From the NCBI GenBank assembly GCA_963850605.1, contig CAWKLX010000006.1, forward strand, positions 62,001-126,000: a stretch of DNA of 64,000 bases, read 5' to 3'. Shown piece after piece: positions 28,037 through 38,984 of this stretch; position 1 is the stretch's first letter, and every line of letters starts with the position of its first letter. This stretch comes from BOG-908 sp963850605 (lineage in GTDB: Bacteria; Pseudomonadota; Alphaproteobacteria; Acetobacterales; Acetobacteraceae). Below the pieces are notes generated by a model, which searched no databases, was not told where the DNA came from, and saw only the letters and a program-made list of their open reading frames with translations. A program made the position numbers and the translations under genes.

Positions 28037-28672
28037 ATGTTCGCAAACACCGTCCTGGATCGCCTCATGGACTCGGTCGACGGCTCGCCCTGGGGTGCGG
28101 CGACCGGGCGACACGTGCGCATGTCGACCTTCGCTTCGTTTGCCCTGCTGCAGCGCGGCACCTCTGCAGCCGGCGCGGGCAGAAAACCGCTGTATACGCC
28201 GGAGGAGAAGCGGCGCAGGGACGCCTCCCCCTGGACGGTAGTGCAGGGCGTGCTGGCGCCCGTTCAGTTCGCGGTCTTCGCCGTCAGCTTGGCGCTGGTG
28301 CTGCATTATTTGACAACCGGGGCGGGCGTGCAGGCAGCCACCGTATCGGTGGTGATCAAGACGCTGGTGCTTTACACCATCATGGTGACGGGTGCCGTCT
28401 GGGAGAACGCGGTATTTGGCCGATACCTGTTCGCGCCGGCCTTCTTCTGGGAGGACGCGGTCAGCATGGTGGTCATCGGCCTGCACACTGCCTACCTGGC
28501 CGCGTTGTTGTCGGGCGCGCTCGACAGCCGCGCGCTCATGCTCCTGGCCCTGGCGGCCTACGCCACCTACCTGCTGAACGCGGCACAGTTCGTGCTGAAA
28601 CTGCGGGCGGCGCGCCGCGCCGAACAGGACCCCTGGCACCAGGCCGCCCACGGCATGAGACGCGCCGGATGA
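28037..28672 (+). CDS. bchF: 2-vinyl bacteriochlorophyllide hydratase
   Basis: Adds water to the C3 vinyl group of chlorophyllide on the way to bacteriochlorophyll a. The conserved region starts at KPLYTPEEKRRRDASPWTVV, followed by membrane segments and WENAVFGRYLFAPAFFWEDA, all typical of BchF. I start at ATG 28037, preceded by GGGAGGCG with good spacing, giving 211 residues. That leaves about 50 residues before the conserved region, an extension most BchF proteins lack; ATG 28118 would give a shorter form. It is the first gene of the long bchFNBHLM-lhaA-puh operon, behind PpsR sites, and overlaps bchN by four bases. Confidence 0.92.
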   Translation: MFANTVLDRLMDSVDGSPWGAATGRHVRMSTFASFALLQRGTSAAGAGRKPLYTPEEKRRRDASPWTVVQGVLAPVQFAVFAVSLALVLHYLTTGAGVQAATVSVVIKTLVLYTIMVTGAVWENAVFGRYLFAPAFFWEDAVSMVVIGLHTAYLAALLSGALDSRALMLLALAAYATYLLNAAQFVLKLRAARRAEQDPWHQAAHGMRRAG

Positions 28673-29940
28673 GCGCTTCGCTGTCAGCTGGATGCACTGA
28701 TGCCCCGGTGCTGCGCGAACGCGGACAGCGCGAAGTGTTCTGCGGTTTGACAGGCATCATCTGGCTGCACCGCAAGATTCAGGACGCGTTTTTCCTCGTC
28801 GTCGGCAGCCGCACCTGTGCGCATCTGATCCAGTCCGCCGCTGGCGTCATGATCTTCGCCGAACCGCGCTTCGCCACCGCGATCATCGACGAGCGCGACC
28901 TGGCCGGCCTGGCCGACGCCAATGACGAGCTGGACCGCGTGGTCACCCAGCTTCTGGCGCGCCGCCCGGAAATAAAACTGCTGTTCCTGGTCGGGTCCTG
29001 CCCGTCCGAGGTGATAAAACTCGATCTGTCGCGCGCGGCGGAGCGGCTGTCGCAAACGCACATGCCGCAAGTGCGGGTGCTGAATTTTTCCGGCAGCGGC
29101 ATCGAGACGACCTTCACTCAGGGCGAGGACGCCTGCCTGGCCTCGCTGGTGCCGATCATGCCGCGTCCGGCGGCCGCTGCGCCCGCCTCGCTGCTGGTCG
29201 TCGGTGCGCTTGCCGAAGTCGTCGAGGACCAAATGCGGCGCCTCTTCGAGTCGATGGGCATCGAGCACGTTGCGTTCCTGCCGCCGCGTCGCTCGATCGA
29301 CCTGCCCGCCGTCGGCCCGAATACGAAGCTGCTGCTAGCGCAACCGTTTTTAGCGGACACGGCGCGCGCGCTGGAGGCACGTGGGGCTTCGCTCCTGGCG
29401 GCGCCCTTTCCCCTCGGTGCAGCGGGCACCACGGCGTGGCTGCGCGCCGCGGCCGATGCGTTCGGTGTGCCGGAGACCCGCTTTCAGGCAGCCACTGCAT
29501 CCTCGCGCGAACGCGCCGAACGGGCATTGGCGAAATTTCGCGGTGAACTCGCCGGCAAGCGAATTTTCTTTTTCCCGGACAGCCAAATGGAATTGCCGCT
29601 CGCCCGCTTCTGCGCCGAGGAATTGGGGATGAAGCTGGTCGAAGTCGGCACACCGTATCTCCATCGCGCACATCTCGCCCCCGAACTGGCGCTGCTGCCG
29701 GAAGGCACGATGCTCAGTGAAGGTCAGGACGTGGAGCGGCAGCTTGACAGATGTCGCGCCGAAAAGCCCGATTTGGTGGTATGCGGCCTTGGCTTGGCCA
29801 ATCCGCTCGAAGCGGAAGGTATCTCGACAAAGTGGTCGATCGAACTGCTTTTCACGCCGATCCAGGGGTATAATCAGGCACCCGATTTGGCCGAATTGTT
29901 CGCGCGTCCGCTGGTGCGCCGTATGAAGCTGGCGGTCTGA
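28669..29940 (+). CDS. bchN: dark protochlorophyllide reductase subunit N
   Basis: A 423-residue nitrogenase-like subunit. With BchB it forms the catalytic NB component that reduces ring D of protochlorophyllide without light, taking electrons from BchL. It has REVFCGLTGIIWLHRKIQDAFF and VVGSRTCAHLIQSAAGVM (4Fe-4S cysteines), LFLVGSCPSEVIKLDL and FSGSGIETTFTQGEDACLASL. The C-terminal KWSIELLFTPIQGYNQAPDLAELF is diagnostic. The start overlaps the bchF stop (ATGA) and bchB begins 4 bp after its stop. No frameshift. Confidence 0.96.
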   Translation: MSASLSAGCTDAPVLRERGQREVFCGLTGIIWLHRKIQDAFFLVVGSRTCAHLIQSAAGVMIFAEPRFATAIIDERDLAGLADANDELDRVVTQLLARRPEIKLLFLVGSCPSEVIKLDLSRAAERLSQTHMPQVRVLNFSGSGIETTFTQGEDACLASLVPIMPRPAAAAPASLLVVGALAEVVEDQMRRLFESMGIEHVAFLPPRRSIDLPAVGPNTKLLLAQPFLADTARALEARGASLLAAPFPLGAAGTTAWLRAAADAFGVPETRFQAATASSRERAERALAKFRGELAGKRIFFFPDSQMELPLARFCAEELGMKLVEVGTPYLHRAHLAPELALLPEGTMLSEGQDVERQLDRCRAEKPDLVVCGLGLANPLEAEGISTKWSIELLFTPIQGYNQAPDLAELFARPLVRRMKLAV

Positions 29941-29944
29941 TCCG

Positions 29945-31511
29945 ATGCAATTGACGCTGTGGACGTACGAGGGGCCGCCGCATGTGGGGGCGATGCGCGT
30001 GGTTACCGCCATGCGGGGCGTGCATTACGTGCTGCACGCCCCGCAGGGCGACACCTACGCCGACCTGCTGTTCACCATGATCGAACGCCGCGCGACACGG
30101 CCACCCGTCACCTACACGACATTCCAAGCCCGCGACCTGGGCGGTGACACCGCCGAGCTGTTCAAGAACGCGGCGCGCGAAGCATACGAGCGGTTTCAGC
30201 CGGAGGCGTTGCTGGTCGGCGCGTCCTGCACCGCCGAGCTGATTCAGGATGATCCCGGCGGCCTGGCGCGCGCGCTGAACCTGCCGGTGCCTGTGGTCGC
30301 CGTGGAATTGCCGGCCTACCAAAAGAAAGAAAATTGGGGTGCGGCCGAGACCTTTTATCAGCTCGTGCGCGCGTGTGCCGGCCCGCATGTGCTGCCCCCA
30401 GGCACGCCGAAAGCCGCGCGCGCGCAAGATGCGCGTCCGTGCTGCAATATTCTGGGGCCATGTGCACTGGGTTTTCGGCATCGTGACGATTTGCGCGAGA
30501 TCACCACGTTGCTCGGCCAGCTTGGCATCGACATCAACGTGACCGCGCCCGAGGGCGCGCGGCCCGCAGACCTGGCCCGGCTGGGCGATGCGGATTTCAA
30601 CGTTGTGCTGTATCCGGAAATCGCGGGCCAGGCGGCGTCATGGCTGCAGCGCAGCTTTGGCCAGGCCGCGACGAAGACCGTGCCGATCGGTGTGGGCGCC
30701 ACGCGCGATTTCATCGCCGAAGTCGCCGGGCTGGCCGGGATCGATCCGGCGCCACTGCTGGCGGCGGCAACATCCAACCTGCCGTGGTATTCCCGCTCGG
30801 TTGACTCGACGTATCTGACCAACAAACGCGTCTTCATCTTCGGTGACGCGACGCACGTCGTGGCTGCCGCCCGTGTGGCTTCCGAAGAGATGGGTTTTTC
30901 CGTTGTCGGCCTCGGCACCTACAGCCGGGAATTCGCGCGCGACGTGCGTGACGCCGCCAAACGCTACGGCGTGGATGCCCTTGTCAGCGACGACTACCTT
31001 GAGATCGAAGCCCGAATTGCCGAGTTGCGGCCGGAGCTGGTTCTCGGCACACAGATGGAACGCCACATTGCCAAGCGCCTGGGCATCGGCTGCGCGGTGA
31101 TTTCGGCGCCGGTGCACGTGCAGGATTTCCCCGCGCGCCACTCCCCACAAATGGGTTTCGAAGGCGCCAACGTGCTGTTCGACAGTTGGGTGCATCCGCT
31201 GATGATGGGGCTGGAGGAGCATCTGATCACGATGTTCCGCGAGGATTTCGAGTTCTCCGCCGACGCTGCCCCTTCGCATCTGGGCGGTGCGACGCACGGC
31301 GAAGCTGCCCGCCGAACTTCTGCAGGCCGCCATACCACCTGCATCCGGCACGGCGCAGTGGGCGGCCGAGGCCGAGAAGGAGCTGGGCAAAATCCCGTTC
31401 TTCGTGCGTGGCAAGGCGCGCCGCAACACGGAAAAGTTTGCTAGTGAGCGCGGCCTGGCCACCATCACGCTCGACACTCTCTATGACGCAAAGGCGCATT
31501 ATGCCCGCTGA
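29945..31511 (+). CDS. bchB: dark protochlorophyllide reductase subunit B, frameshifted
   Basis: Partner of BchN in the NB component of light-independent protochlorophyllide reductase. From ATG 29945 the first frame carries MQLTLWTYEGPPHVGAMRVV, LVGASCTAELIQDDPGGLA (cluster ligand), PCCNILGPCALGFRHRDD and FSAPVH-like CAVISAPVHVQDFPARHSPQ. The short last 75 residues (RRTAKLPAELLQAAIPPASG to YDAKAHYAR), including the WAAEAEKELGKIPFFVRGKARRN substrate-binding tail, are in another frame. Removing one G at 31285-31288 (GGCGGTG) restores HLGVRRTAKL and a 521-residue protein, the normal size. It overlaps bchH by 11 bp. Confidence 0.93.
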
Positions 31512-34500
31512 GACCAGCTTGCGTGTGGTGATCGTAACGATGGACAGTCATTTGTCCGCTGCGGCCACGCGGGCCGAGCAGGTGCTGCGTGCCGAAGTGC
31601 CGGGCCTGAGCCTGGTTGTGCACGCAGCCGATGAGTGGGGTACCGACGACGCGGCGCTGGCCGAATGTCGCGCCGACATCGCCCAAGGCGACATCGTTAT
31701 CGCGACAATGCTGTTTTTGGAGGAGCACGTTCGCGCTGTCCAGCCAGCTCTGGCCGAGCGGCGGGATGCATGCGACGCCATGCTGTGCTGCATGTCGGCC
31801 GCCGAGATCACCAAGCTGACACGGCTGGGCCGGTTCGACATGTCGCAGGAGGCGACCGGCGCGCTGGCGATGCTGAAGAAACTGCGTGGCAAGCCGGCCG
31901 GCAAGAGCGGGGCGGAAGCGTCCAGTGGCCAGGCGCAGATGCGCATGCTGAAGCGGCTGCCGAAACTGATGCGCTTCATTCCCGGCACTGCCCAGGACGT
32001 GCGCGCCTATTTCCTGGCGCTGCAATACTGGCTGGCCGGGTCAGAAGAAAACCTGACCAACCTGGTGCGCATGCTGGTTGATCGCTACGCGGCGGGCGGA
32101 CACGCGCCAACGCACGGCCTGCGAAAGATCGAGGCGCCGGTCGAGTATCCTGATGTCGGGCTGTACCATCCGCGCGCACCGGGCCGGATCGTTACCCGCA
32201 TCGACCAGCTTCCCGCCTGGGGCGCCCGCGGCACGGTCGGCGTGCTGCTGCTGCGCTCCTATCTGCTGGCCGGCAACGCCGCGCATTACGACGGGGTGAT
32301 CACCGCGCTGGAGCAGCGCGGCCTGCGCGTGATCCCCGCTTTCGCAAGCGGGTTGGATCAGAGACCAGCCGTCTCCGCCTATTTCTTGAAAGACGGCGTG
32401 CCGACGGTCGATGCTGTGGTTTCATTGACTGGATTCTCACTTGTGGGCGGCCCGGCCTATAACGACCGCGACGCAGCCGAAGCGCAGCTGGTGCAGCTGG
32501 ACGTGCCCTACATCACTGCCCATCCCGTCGAGTTCCAGACGCTCGAACTCCTGGTCGGCCGACACGCGCGGCCTGCTGCCGGTCGAGACGACTATCATGG
32601 TCGCCATCCCTGAACTCGATGGCGGCATCATGCCGATGATGTTCGGCGGGCGGTGCGGCCGGGCACAGACGACCCCTTGCGAGGGCTGCGACGGCATACG
32701 CTGCCAAAAAAACATGATCTCGCACCCCGAGCGCGCGGCGACGCTGGCCGGTCGCGTCGAAAGGCTTGTGCGCCTTCGCCGTTCGCAACGGGCGGAGCGC
32801 AAGATCGCGGCCGTGCTGTTTAACTTCCCGCCGAACGCGGGTGCCATCGGCACCGCCGCCTACCTTTCCGTGTTCGCCTCCGTCTACAACACGCTCAGCG
32901 CTTTGCGCGATGCCGGCTACACGGTCGATGTTCCGGACGACGTGGATGCGTTGCGTTCGGCCATCCTCGACGGCAACGCGACGCTGCACGGGACGGACGC
33001 CAACGTGGCCGCGCACATCCGTACCGACGATCATGTGCGCGCGCAAAACTGGCTCGGCGAGATCGAGCGGCAATGGGGACCGTCGCCCGGCCGCCAGCAG
33101 AGTGACGGGCGCGGCATCTTCGTGCTGGGCGCGCAATTCGGCAATGTGTTCGTCGGCATACAGCCCGCTTTCGGCTATGAGGGCGATCCGATGCGCCTGC
33201 TCTTCGAAGGCAGCTTTGCACCCACTCACGCGTTTGCCGCGTTCTATCGTTGGATACGCGAGGATTTTGGCGCCCATGCCGTGCTGCATTTCGGCACGCA
33301 TGGCGCGCTGGAATTCATGCCCGGCAAGCAGGCGGGTTTGTCAGAAAAGTGCTGGCCGGACCGGCTGGTGGCCGACCTGCCCAACTTCAATCTATATGCT
33401 TCGAACAATCCGTCCGAGGGCATGATCGCCAAGCGCCGTGCCTGCGCTACGCTGATCAGCTATTTGACGCCGCCTGTCGCCAACGCAGGTCTGTATCGTG
33501 GGCTGCTGGAACTGAAATCCTCGCTGGACCGCTGGCGCGGGCAGGGGCCGGATGCCGATCCCGACCAGCAGGCGATGCTGGCGGAACTGATCCAGGCGCA
33601 AGCGGCCGCGGTCGATCTGTCACCGGCGGAACCGGCCTGGGCCGGCGACACGGTGACGCAAATCGACCGCCTGGGTAATGCACTGCTGGAATTGGAATAC
33701 ACGCTGATTCCGCACGGGCTGCATGTGATTGGAGTGCCGCCCGACGCCGATGAGCGTGCCGGCATGCTGGATGCAGCCAACATCGTGGCCGGGCCGGAGC
33801 GTGACCGGCTGGACGCTCTGCTCGCCTTCGATCACGAATTGCCCGCCATCATTCACGCGCTCGACGGCGGCTATGTGCGCCCGGCGCCTGGCGGCGATCT
33901 GTTGCGCACGACGGCCGTGTTGCCGACCGGGCGCAATCTGCACGGTTTTGATCCGTTCCGTCTGCCCAGCCTGTTTGCGTGTCAGGATGGTGCGCGACAG
34001 GCCGCCCGCCTGCTCGCGCGCCACGAAGAGGATGGCCACCCCTGCCCTGAAACAGTCGCGATGGTGCTGTGGGGTACCGACAATCTGAAGACGGAAGGCG
34101 GCCCGATCGCGCAGGCGTTGTGGCTGATGGGCGCCGCACCGCGCTTCGATAGCTACGGCCGTCTGGCCGGTGCGCGTCTGCTGCCCCTGGAAGAGCTGGG
34201 GCGGCCGCGCGTGGACGTCGTGCTGACCCTGTCAGGTATCTTTCGCGATCTGTTGCCATTGCAGACAAAGCTTCTCGCAGAGGCCGCGTTGCTCGCCGCC
34301 TCGGCCGACGAGCCGCTGGCCCAAAACCATATCCGCCGCCATGCACTTGCATTTTTGGCTGCTCATGGCGGCACCATGGAGCAGGCGGCGTTGCGTGTAT
34401 TCGGCAATGCGGACGGCGCCTACGGCTCCAACGTCAACCAGATGGTCGGCAGCGGCGTGTGGAACGATGAGGACGAACTCGCCGACGCCTACGTATCCCG

Positions 34501-35125
34501 GAAGGGGTTTGCATATGGGGTGAACGGCCGGCCGGAGAAGCAAACGGCTGTGTTGGGCCACGTGCTGGCCAGCGTCGATATCACCTACCAGAATCTCGAC
34601 AGCATCGAGCTGGGTGTCACGACCGTCGATCATTATTTCGATACGCTGGGCGGCATCACGCGGGCCGTGCGCCGCGCGCGGGGCGGCGAGGCGGCATCCG
34701 TCTATATCGGCGACCAGACCCGTGGCGACGGCACGGTGCGCACGCTGTCCGAACAGGTTTCACTCGAGACGAGGACGCGCGCCTTGAACCCGAAATGGTA
34801 TGAGGCGCTGCTGAAACACGGCTATGAAGGCGTGCGCGAGATCGATGCGCATGTCACCAACACGCTCGGCTGGTCGGCCACGACCGGCGAGGTTTCCCCG
34901 TGGGTGTATCAGAAGCTTGCGGAGACCTACGTGCTGGATGAGGATATGCGGGAGCGGCTGGCCGCGCTGAACCCGAAGGCATCGTTGAAAATTGCGAACC
35001 GGTTGATCGAGGCGAGCGATCGGAAATACTGGTCGCCCGATCCGGAAACGCTCGACGCGCTGCGGCGTGCCGGCGAGGATCTTGAAGACCGGCTCGAAGG
35101 CGTGGGTGTGGAGATGGCAGCATGA
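31501..35125 (+). CDS. bchH: magnesium chelatase subunit H, frameshifted
   Basis: The porphyrin-binding large subunit that inserts Mg2+ into protoporphyrin IX with BchI and BchD (not in this window). The first frame from ATG 31501 (MPAETSLRVVIVTMDSHLSA) runs to EFQTLE; the second resumes with SADTRGLLPVETTIMVAIPE and continues to the end at 35125. Removing one C of the CC at 32550-32551 gives EFQTLELWSADTRGLLPVE. The restored length of 1,207 residues matches BchH. HFGTHGALEFMPGKQ and NPSEGMIAKRRA are hallmark motifs. Its stop overlaps bchL (ATGA). Confidence 0.94.
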
Positions 35126-36030
35126 GCGAAACATTGGTTCGTCCGAAAACCAACCTGCTGCCGAAGCGGGGTGATGGCGAGGGCAGCGTTCAGGTCCAGC
35201 TCGACCCGAACCTGAAAATCGGTACCGCCAAAGTCTTCGCCGTGTATGGGAAAGGCGGCATCGGCAAGAGCACCACGTCCTCCAACCTGTCTGTCGCGTT
35301 CAGCAAGCTCGGCAAGCGCGTGCTGCAGATCGGCTGCGACCCCAAGCACGACTCGACCTTCACGCTGACGAAGCATTTGCAACCAACCGTGATCGACGTG
35401 CTGGAGACGGTGAATTTCCACTCGGAAGAACTTCGCGTCGAGGATTTCGTCTTCCAGGGTTATAACGGCGTGATGTGCGTCGAAGCGGGCGGTCCGCCGG
35501 CGGGCACCGGTTGCGGCGGCTACGTGGTTGGGCAAACCGTGAAGCTGCTGAAAGAGCATCATTTGCTCGAAGAGACGGACGTGGTCATCTTCGACGTGTT
35601 GGGTGACGTGGTCTGTGGCGGGTTTGCCGCGCCGCTCCAACACGCCGACCGCGCGTTGATTGTCGCCGCCAACGATTTCGACAGCATCTTTGCCATGAAC
35701 CGCATTGTCGCCGCCATCGGCGCCAAGGCGCGCAACTACAATGTCCGTCTCGGTGGCGTCATCTGCAACCGTTCGGCCGCAACCGACCAGGTGGACCGCT
35801 ACAATGCGGCAACCGGGCTTTCCACGCTCGCCCACTTCCCCGATCTGGACGTGATCCGCCGCTCTCGCCTGAAGAAATCGACCCTCTTCGAGATGGAAAG
35901 CTCACCCGAGCTCGAAGCCGTCAAACTCGAATATCTAAGGCTGGCGGCACAACTCTGGGCGGGCGCCACGCCGCTCGAAGGCACACCACTCAAGGATCGC
36001 GAGATCTTCGACCTGCTGGGCTACGAGTGA
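35122..36030 (+). CDS. bchL: dark protochlorophyllide reductase iron protein L
   Basis: A 302-residue NifH-like ATPase dimer that carries electrons to BchNB. The P-loop reads YGKGGIGKSTTSSN near residue 40, GCDPKHDSTF follows, and the two cluster-ligating cysteines are in PPAGTGCGGYVVG and VVCGGFAAPL. A charged N-terminal stretch of about 30 residues precedes the ATPase domain as in other BchL. Overlaps bchH by four bases and is followed directly by bchM (TGATG). Confidence 0.97.
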   Translation: MSETLVRPKTNLLPKRGDGEGSVQVQLDPNLKIGTAKVFAVYGKGGIGKSTTSSNLSVAFSKLGKRVLQIGCDPKHDSTFTLTKHLQPTVIDVLETVNFHSEELRVEDFVFQGYNGVMCVEAGGPPAGTGCGGYVVGQTVKLLKEHHLLEETDVVIFDVLGDVVCGGFAAPLQHADRALIVAANDFDSIFAMNRIVAAIGAKARNYNVRLGGVICNRSAATDQVDRYNAATGLSTLAHFPDLDVIRRSRLKKSTLFEMESSPELEAVKLEYLRLAAQLWAGATPLEGTPLKDREIFDLLGYE

Positions 36031-36725
36031 TGAGCACCTATCTCGCACGCCGCGCGGAACTGGAAACCTATTTCGACCGTACGGCTGCGGCCGCCTGGGC
36101 GCGGCTGACGTCGGACGCGCCGGTCAGCGGCATACGGGCCACCGTGCGCGCGGGGCGCGACCGTATGCGCAACACACTGCTCGGCTGGCTGCCGGCCGAC
36201 ATGACCGGGCTGCGATTGCTGGATGCGGGTTGCGGCACCGGGGCTCTCTCGGTGGAAGCGGCGCGTCGCGGCGCCCAGGTCACCGCCATCGACCTGTCGG
36301 CCACGCTCGTCGAACTCGCGCGCGAGCGCACGCCACGTGATCTTGGTGGCGGCAGCATCGATTTCCGCGTCGGCGACATGACCGACGCATCGCTCGGCCT
36401 GTTCGACCACGTCGTCGCCATGGATTCGCTGATCCATTACCGCGCGCCCGACATGGCACGCGCCGCGGCAAAACTCGCCGCACGCAGCCGCTGCTCCACC
36501 CTGTTCACCTTCGCGCCGCGCACGCCGTTGCTGAGCGTGATGCACGCCGCCGGCCGCCTGTTCCCACGGGCGGACCGGGCACCCGCGATCGAGCCGATCT
36601 CCCCGCGCGATATCACGCGGCGCCTGGCCGCCGATGCCAGCCTGGCGGATTGGCGGATCGGCCGCGACGAGCGCATCGCCGGCGGCTTCTACATGAGCCA
36701 CGCGCTGGAACTGGTGCACGCATGA
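36030..36725 (+). CDS. bchM: magnesium protoporphyrin IX O-methyltransferase
   Basis: A 231-residue SAM-dependent methyltransferase that methylates the ring-C propionate of Mg-protoporphyrin IX. The N-terminal YFDRTAAAAWARLTSDAPVS and the SAM motif LLDAGCGTGALSVEAARRGA are typical, as is VAMDSLIHYRAPDM. The C-terminal RDERIAGGFYMSHALELVHA matches BchM. Its ATG overlaps the bchL stop, and its own stop overlaps lhaA by four bases. Confidence 0.95.
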   Translation: MSTYLARRAELETYFDRTAAAAWARLTSDAPVSGIRATVRAGRDRMRNTLLGWLPADMTGLRLLDAGCGTGALSVEAARRGAQVTAIDLSATLVELARERTPRDLGGGSIDFRVGDMTDASLGLFDHVVAMDSLIHYRAPDMARAAAKLAARSRCSTLFTFAPRTPLLSVMHAAGRLFPRADRAPAIEPISPRDITRRLAADASLADWRIGRDERIAGGFYMSHALELVHA

Positions 36726-38188
36726 GCGCCAGCCTCGCCCCGCCAAGGTTGCGCCGCCTGAACGCGAAACTCGCGTCCAAATGGAGCACCATCGGCACCA
36801 ACTTCCTGCCGTTCGCCGATGCGGCGACCGCCGACATGCCGCTGTCCCGCCTGTTGCGCCTGTCGCTGTTCCAGGTGACCGTCGGCATGGCGGCCGTGCT
36901 GCTGATCGGCACGCTGAACCGGGTGATGATCGTGGAATTGGGCGTGCCGGCCTGGCTGGTGGCCGTCATGGTCTCGCTGCCTCTGGTGTTTGCGCCGTTC
37001 CGCGCCGTGGTGGGCTTCCGGTCGGACAACCACCGTTCCGTGCTGGGCTGGAAGCGCGTGCCCTATCTGTGGTTCGGGACCATGCTGCAATTCGCCGGCC
37101 TGGCCATCATGCCCTTCGCGCTGATCATCCTATCGGGTGACAGCAATGGCCCGATGATCATCGGGCAGGCGGCGGCGGCACTCGCCTTTCTGCTGGTGGG
37201 AGCCGGCCTGCACACCACGCAAACGGTGGGACTCGCCTTGGCCACCGACCTGTCGCCCACCGAAAAGCACCCGAAAGTGGTGGCCCTGCTATGCATGATG
37301 CTGCTGCTCGGCATGGTAGTCAGTGCGCTGCTGTTCGGCGCCCTGCTCGCCCATTTTTCAGAGTTGCGGCTGATCCAGGTGATCCAGGGCGCGTCGGTCA
37401 CCACCATCGTGCTCAACGCGGTGGCGCTGTGGAAGCAGGAGCCGCGCCGCCCGGCAGAAACCGCGCGTGACCGCGTGCGGCCCACATTCGCCGAATCCTG
37501 GTCGGAGTTCGACCGCGCGGGCGGCGCGCGCCGCCGCCTGGTAGCGCTCGGGTTCGGCACCGTCGCCTTCAGCATGCAGGATATTTTGCTGGAGCCGTAT
37601 GGTGGCCAGGTGCTGCACCTGCCGGTCGGCGCCACCACGGCGTTTACCGCGCTGCTGGCAGTGGGCGGCCTGGTCGGCTTCGGGCTCGCGGCCAAACTGC
37701 TCGGCCGCGGCATGGACCCGTACCGGCTGGCATGCCTGGGCGCGGTGGCGGGGCTGTTCGCCTTTTCCGCGCTGTTGTTTGCGGCCCCGCTGCAATCGAC
37801 GCCGCTCTTCGCCCTCGGCGTCTCGCTCATCGGGTTCGGCGCCGGCCTGTTCGCCCATTGCACGCTGACCGCGGCCATGGCGATGGCCGGCCAGGGCCAG
37901 ATCGGCCTGGCGCTCGGCATCTGGGGCGCGGTGCAGGCGTCCGCGGCCGGCCTTGCTGTCGCTGGTGGCGGGCTGATCCGGGACGGGATCGCCGTGCTGG
38001 CCAGCCAGGGCCGGTTCGGCACCACGCTGGCCGATCCCGCCACCGGCTACGGCGCGGTCTATGTGATCGAGATCGTGCTGCTGTTTGCCACGCTGGTTGC
38101 GGCTGGCCCCCTGGTCCGCAGTCCGCTTCCCGCGCCCCGACTTGACGCGTCGGTCCTGGCGCGCGGCCCCCACCCTTTGACCGCCTGA
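36722..38188 (+). CDS. lhaA: LH1 assembly protein, PucC family
   Basis: A 488-residue, 12-helix membrane protein of the bacteriochlorophyll-delivery family. NRVMIVELGVPAWLVAVMVS, RVPYLWFGTMLQFAGLAIMP and QDILLEPYGGQVLHLPVGAT are characteristic. Position between bchM and puhA is that of lhaA in other purple bacteria, where it is needed for LH1 assembly. The frame opens upstream of 36722, but the ATG there overlaps the bchM stop and fits the family N-terminus. Confidence 0.94.
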   Translation: MSASLAPPRLRRLNAKLASKWSTIGTNFLPFADAATADMPLSRLLRLSLFQVTVGMAAVLLIGTLNRVMIVELGVPAWLVAVMVSLPLVFAPFRAVVGFRSDNHRSVLGWKRVPYLWFGTMLQFAGLAIMPFALIILSGDSNGPMIIGQAAAALAFLLVGAGLHTTQTVGLALATDLSPTEKHPKVVALLCMMLLLGMVVSALLFGALLAHFSELRLIQVIQGASVTTIVLNAVALWKQEPRRPAETARDRVRPTFAESWSEFDRAGGARRRLVALGFGTVAFSMQDILLEPYGGQVLHLPVGATTAFTALLAVGGLVGFGLAAKLLGRGMDPYRLACLGAVAGLFAFSALLFAAPLQSTPLFALGVSLIGFGAGLFAHCTLTAAMAMAGQGQIGLALGIWGAVQASAAGLAVAGGGLIRDGIAVLASQGRFGTTLADPATGYGAVYVIEIVLLFATLVAAGPLVRSPLPAPRLDASVLARGPHPLTA

Positions 38189-38203
38189 TTGCAGGAGAAC
38201 ACC

Positions 38204-38984
38204 ATGACCCCGGGAACCGGCTCGCTACTTGGCAATTTCGACGTGGCGCAACTCGCCATCTATGCTTTCTGGCTGTTTTTCGCCGGCCTCATCTGGTGGC
38301 TGCGCCGCGAGGACCACCGTGAGGGCTATCCGCTGGTGGCCGACTACCCCGGCCAGGACGCGCGCGAGTTCCCGTTGATGCCGCCGGCCAAGCATTTCAA
38401 CGTGGGAGGCGGCCACATGGTCGCCGCTCCGCGTGGCGAGCGCCCCGAAGTGTTCGCCGCCGAGCGTGTGCTGCCCTGGCCGGGTGCGCCGTTCGAGCCG
38501 ACCGGCAACCCGATGATCGATGGCGTCGGTCCCGCCTCCTACGCGAACCGCCACGACTCGCCCGAGGTCGCCTATGATGACGGGCTGCCTAAGATCGTGC
38601 CGCTGCGCACGGCGACCGACTTCTTCCTGTCCAGCGAGGACCCCGATCCGCGCGGCTTCGTCGTGCTAGGCAACGATGGGATCGTTGCCGGGACGGTCGT
38701 CGATGTGTGGATCGACCGGTCCGAATATATCGCACGCTATTTCGAGGTGGAAACCGATGCCGACCCTGGGCGCCCGGCGCGTGCTGCTACCCACCCATTT
38801 CATGACGATGAAGGCCAAGAAGCGCACCGTTCGTACGTGGGCATTGCTGGCCGGGCAATTCGCCAACGTCCCCGGACTGAAGAGCCCGGATAGCGTCACC
38901 GCACTCGAGGAGGACAAGATCGTGGGATATTATGGTGGCGGTTTGCTGTATGCGACGCCGGCCCGCATGGCGCCGCTGCTGTGA
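38204..38984 (+). CDS. puhA: reaction centre H subunit, frameshifted
   Basis: The cytoplasmic cap of the reaction centre, with a single N-terminal membrane helix (AQLAIYAFWLFFAGLIWWLR) followed by a soluble beta domain. From ATG 38204 (GGAG upstream) the frame holds to YFEVETDAD; the last third (LGARRVLLPTHFMTMKAKK to RMAPLL) is in another frame. Removing one C from CCC 38764-38766 gives 259 residues, the expected size. EEDKIVGYYGGGLLYATPAR is the typical C-terminus. It ends overlapping puhB by four bases. Confidence 0.95.
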
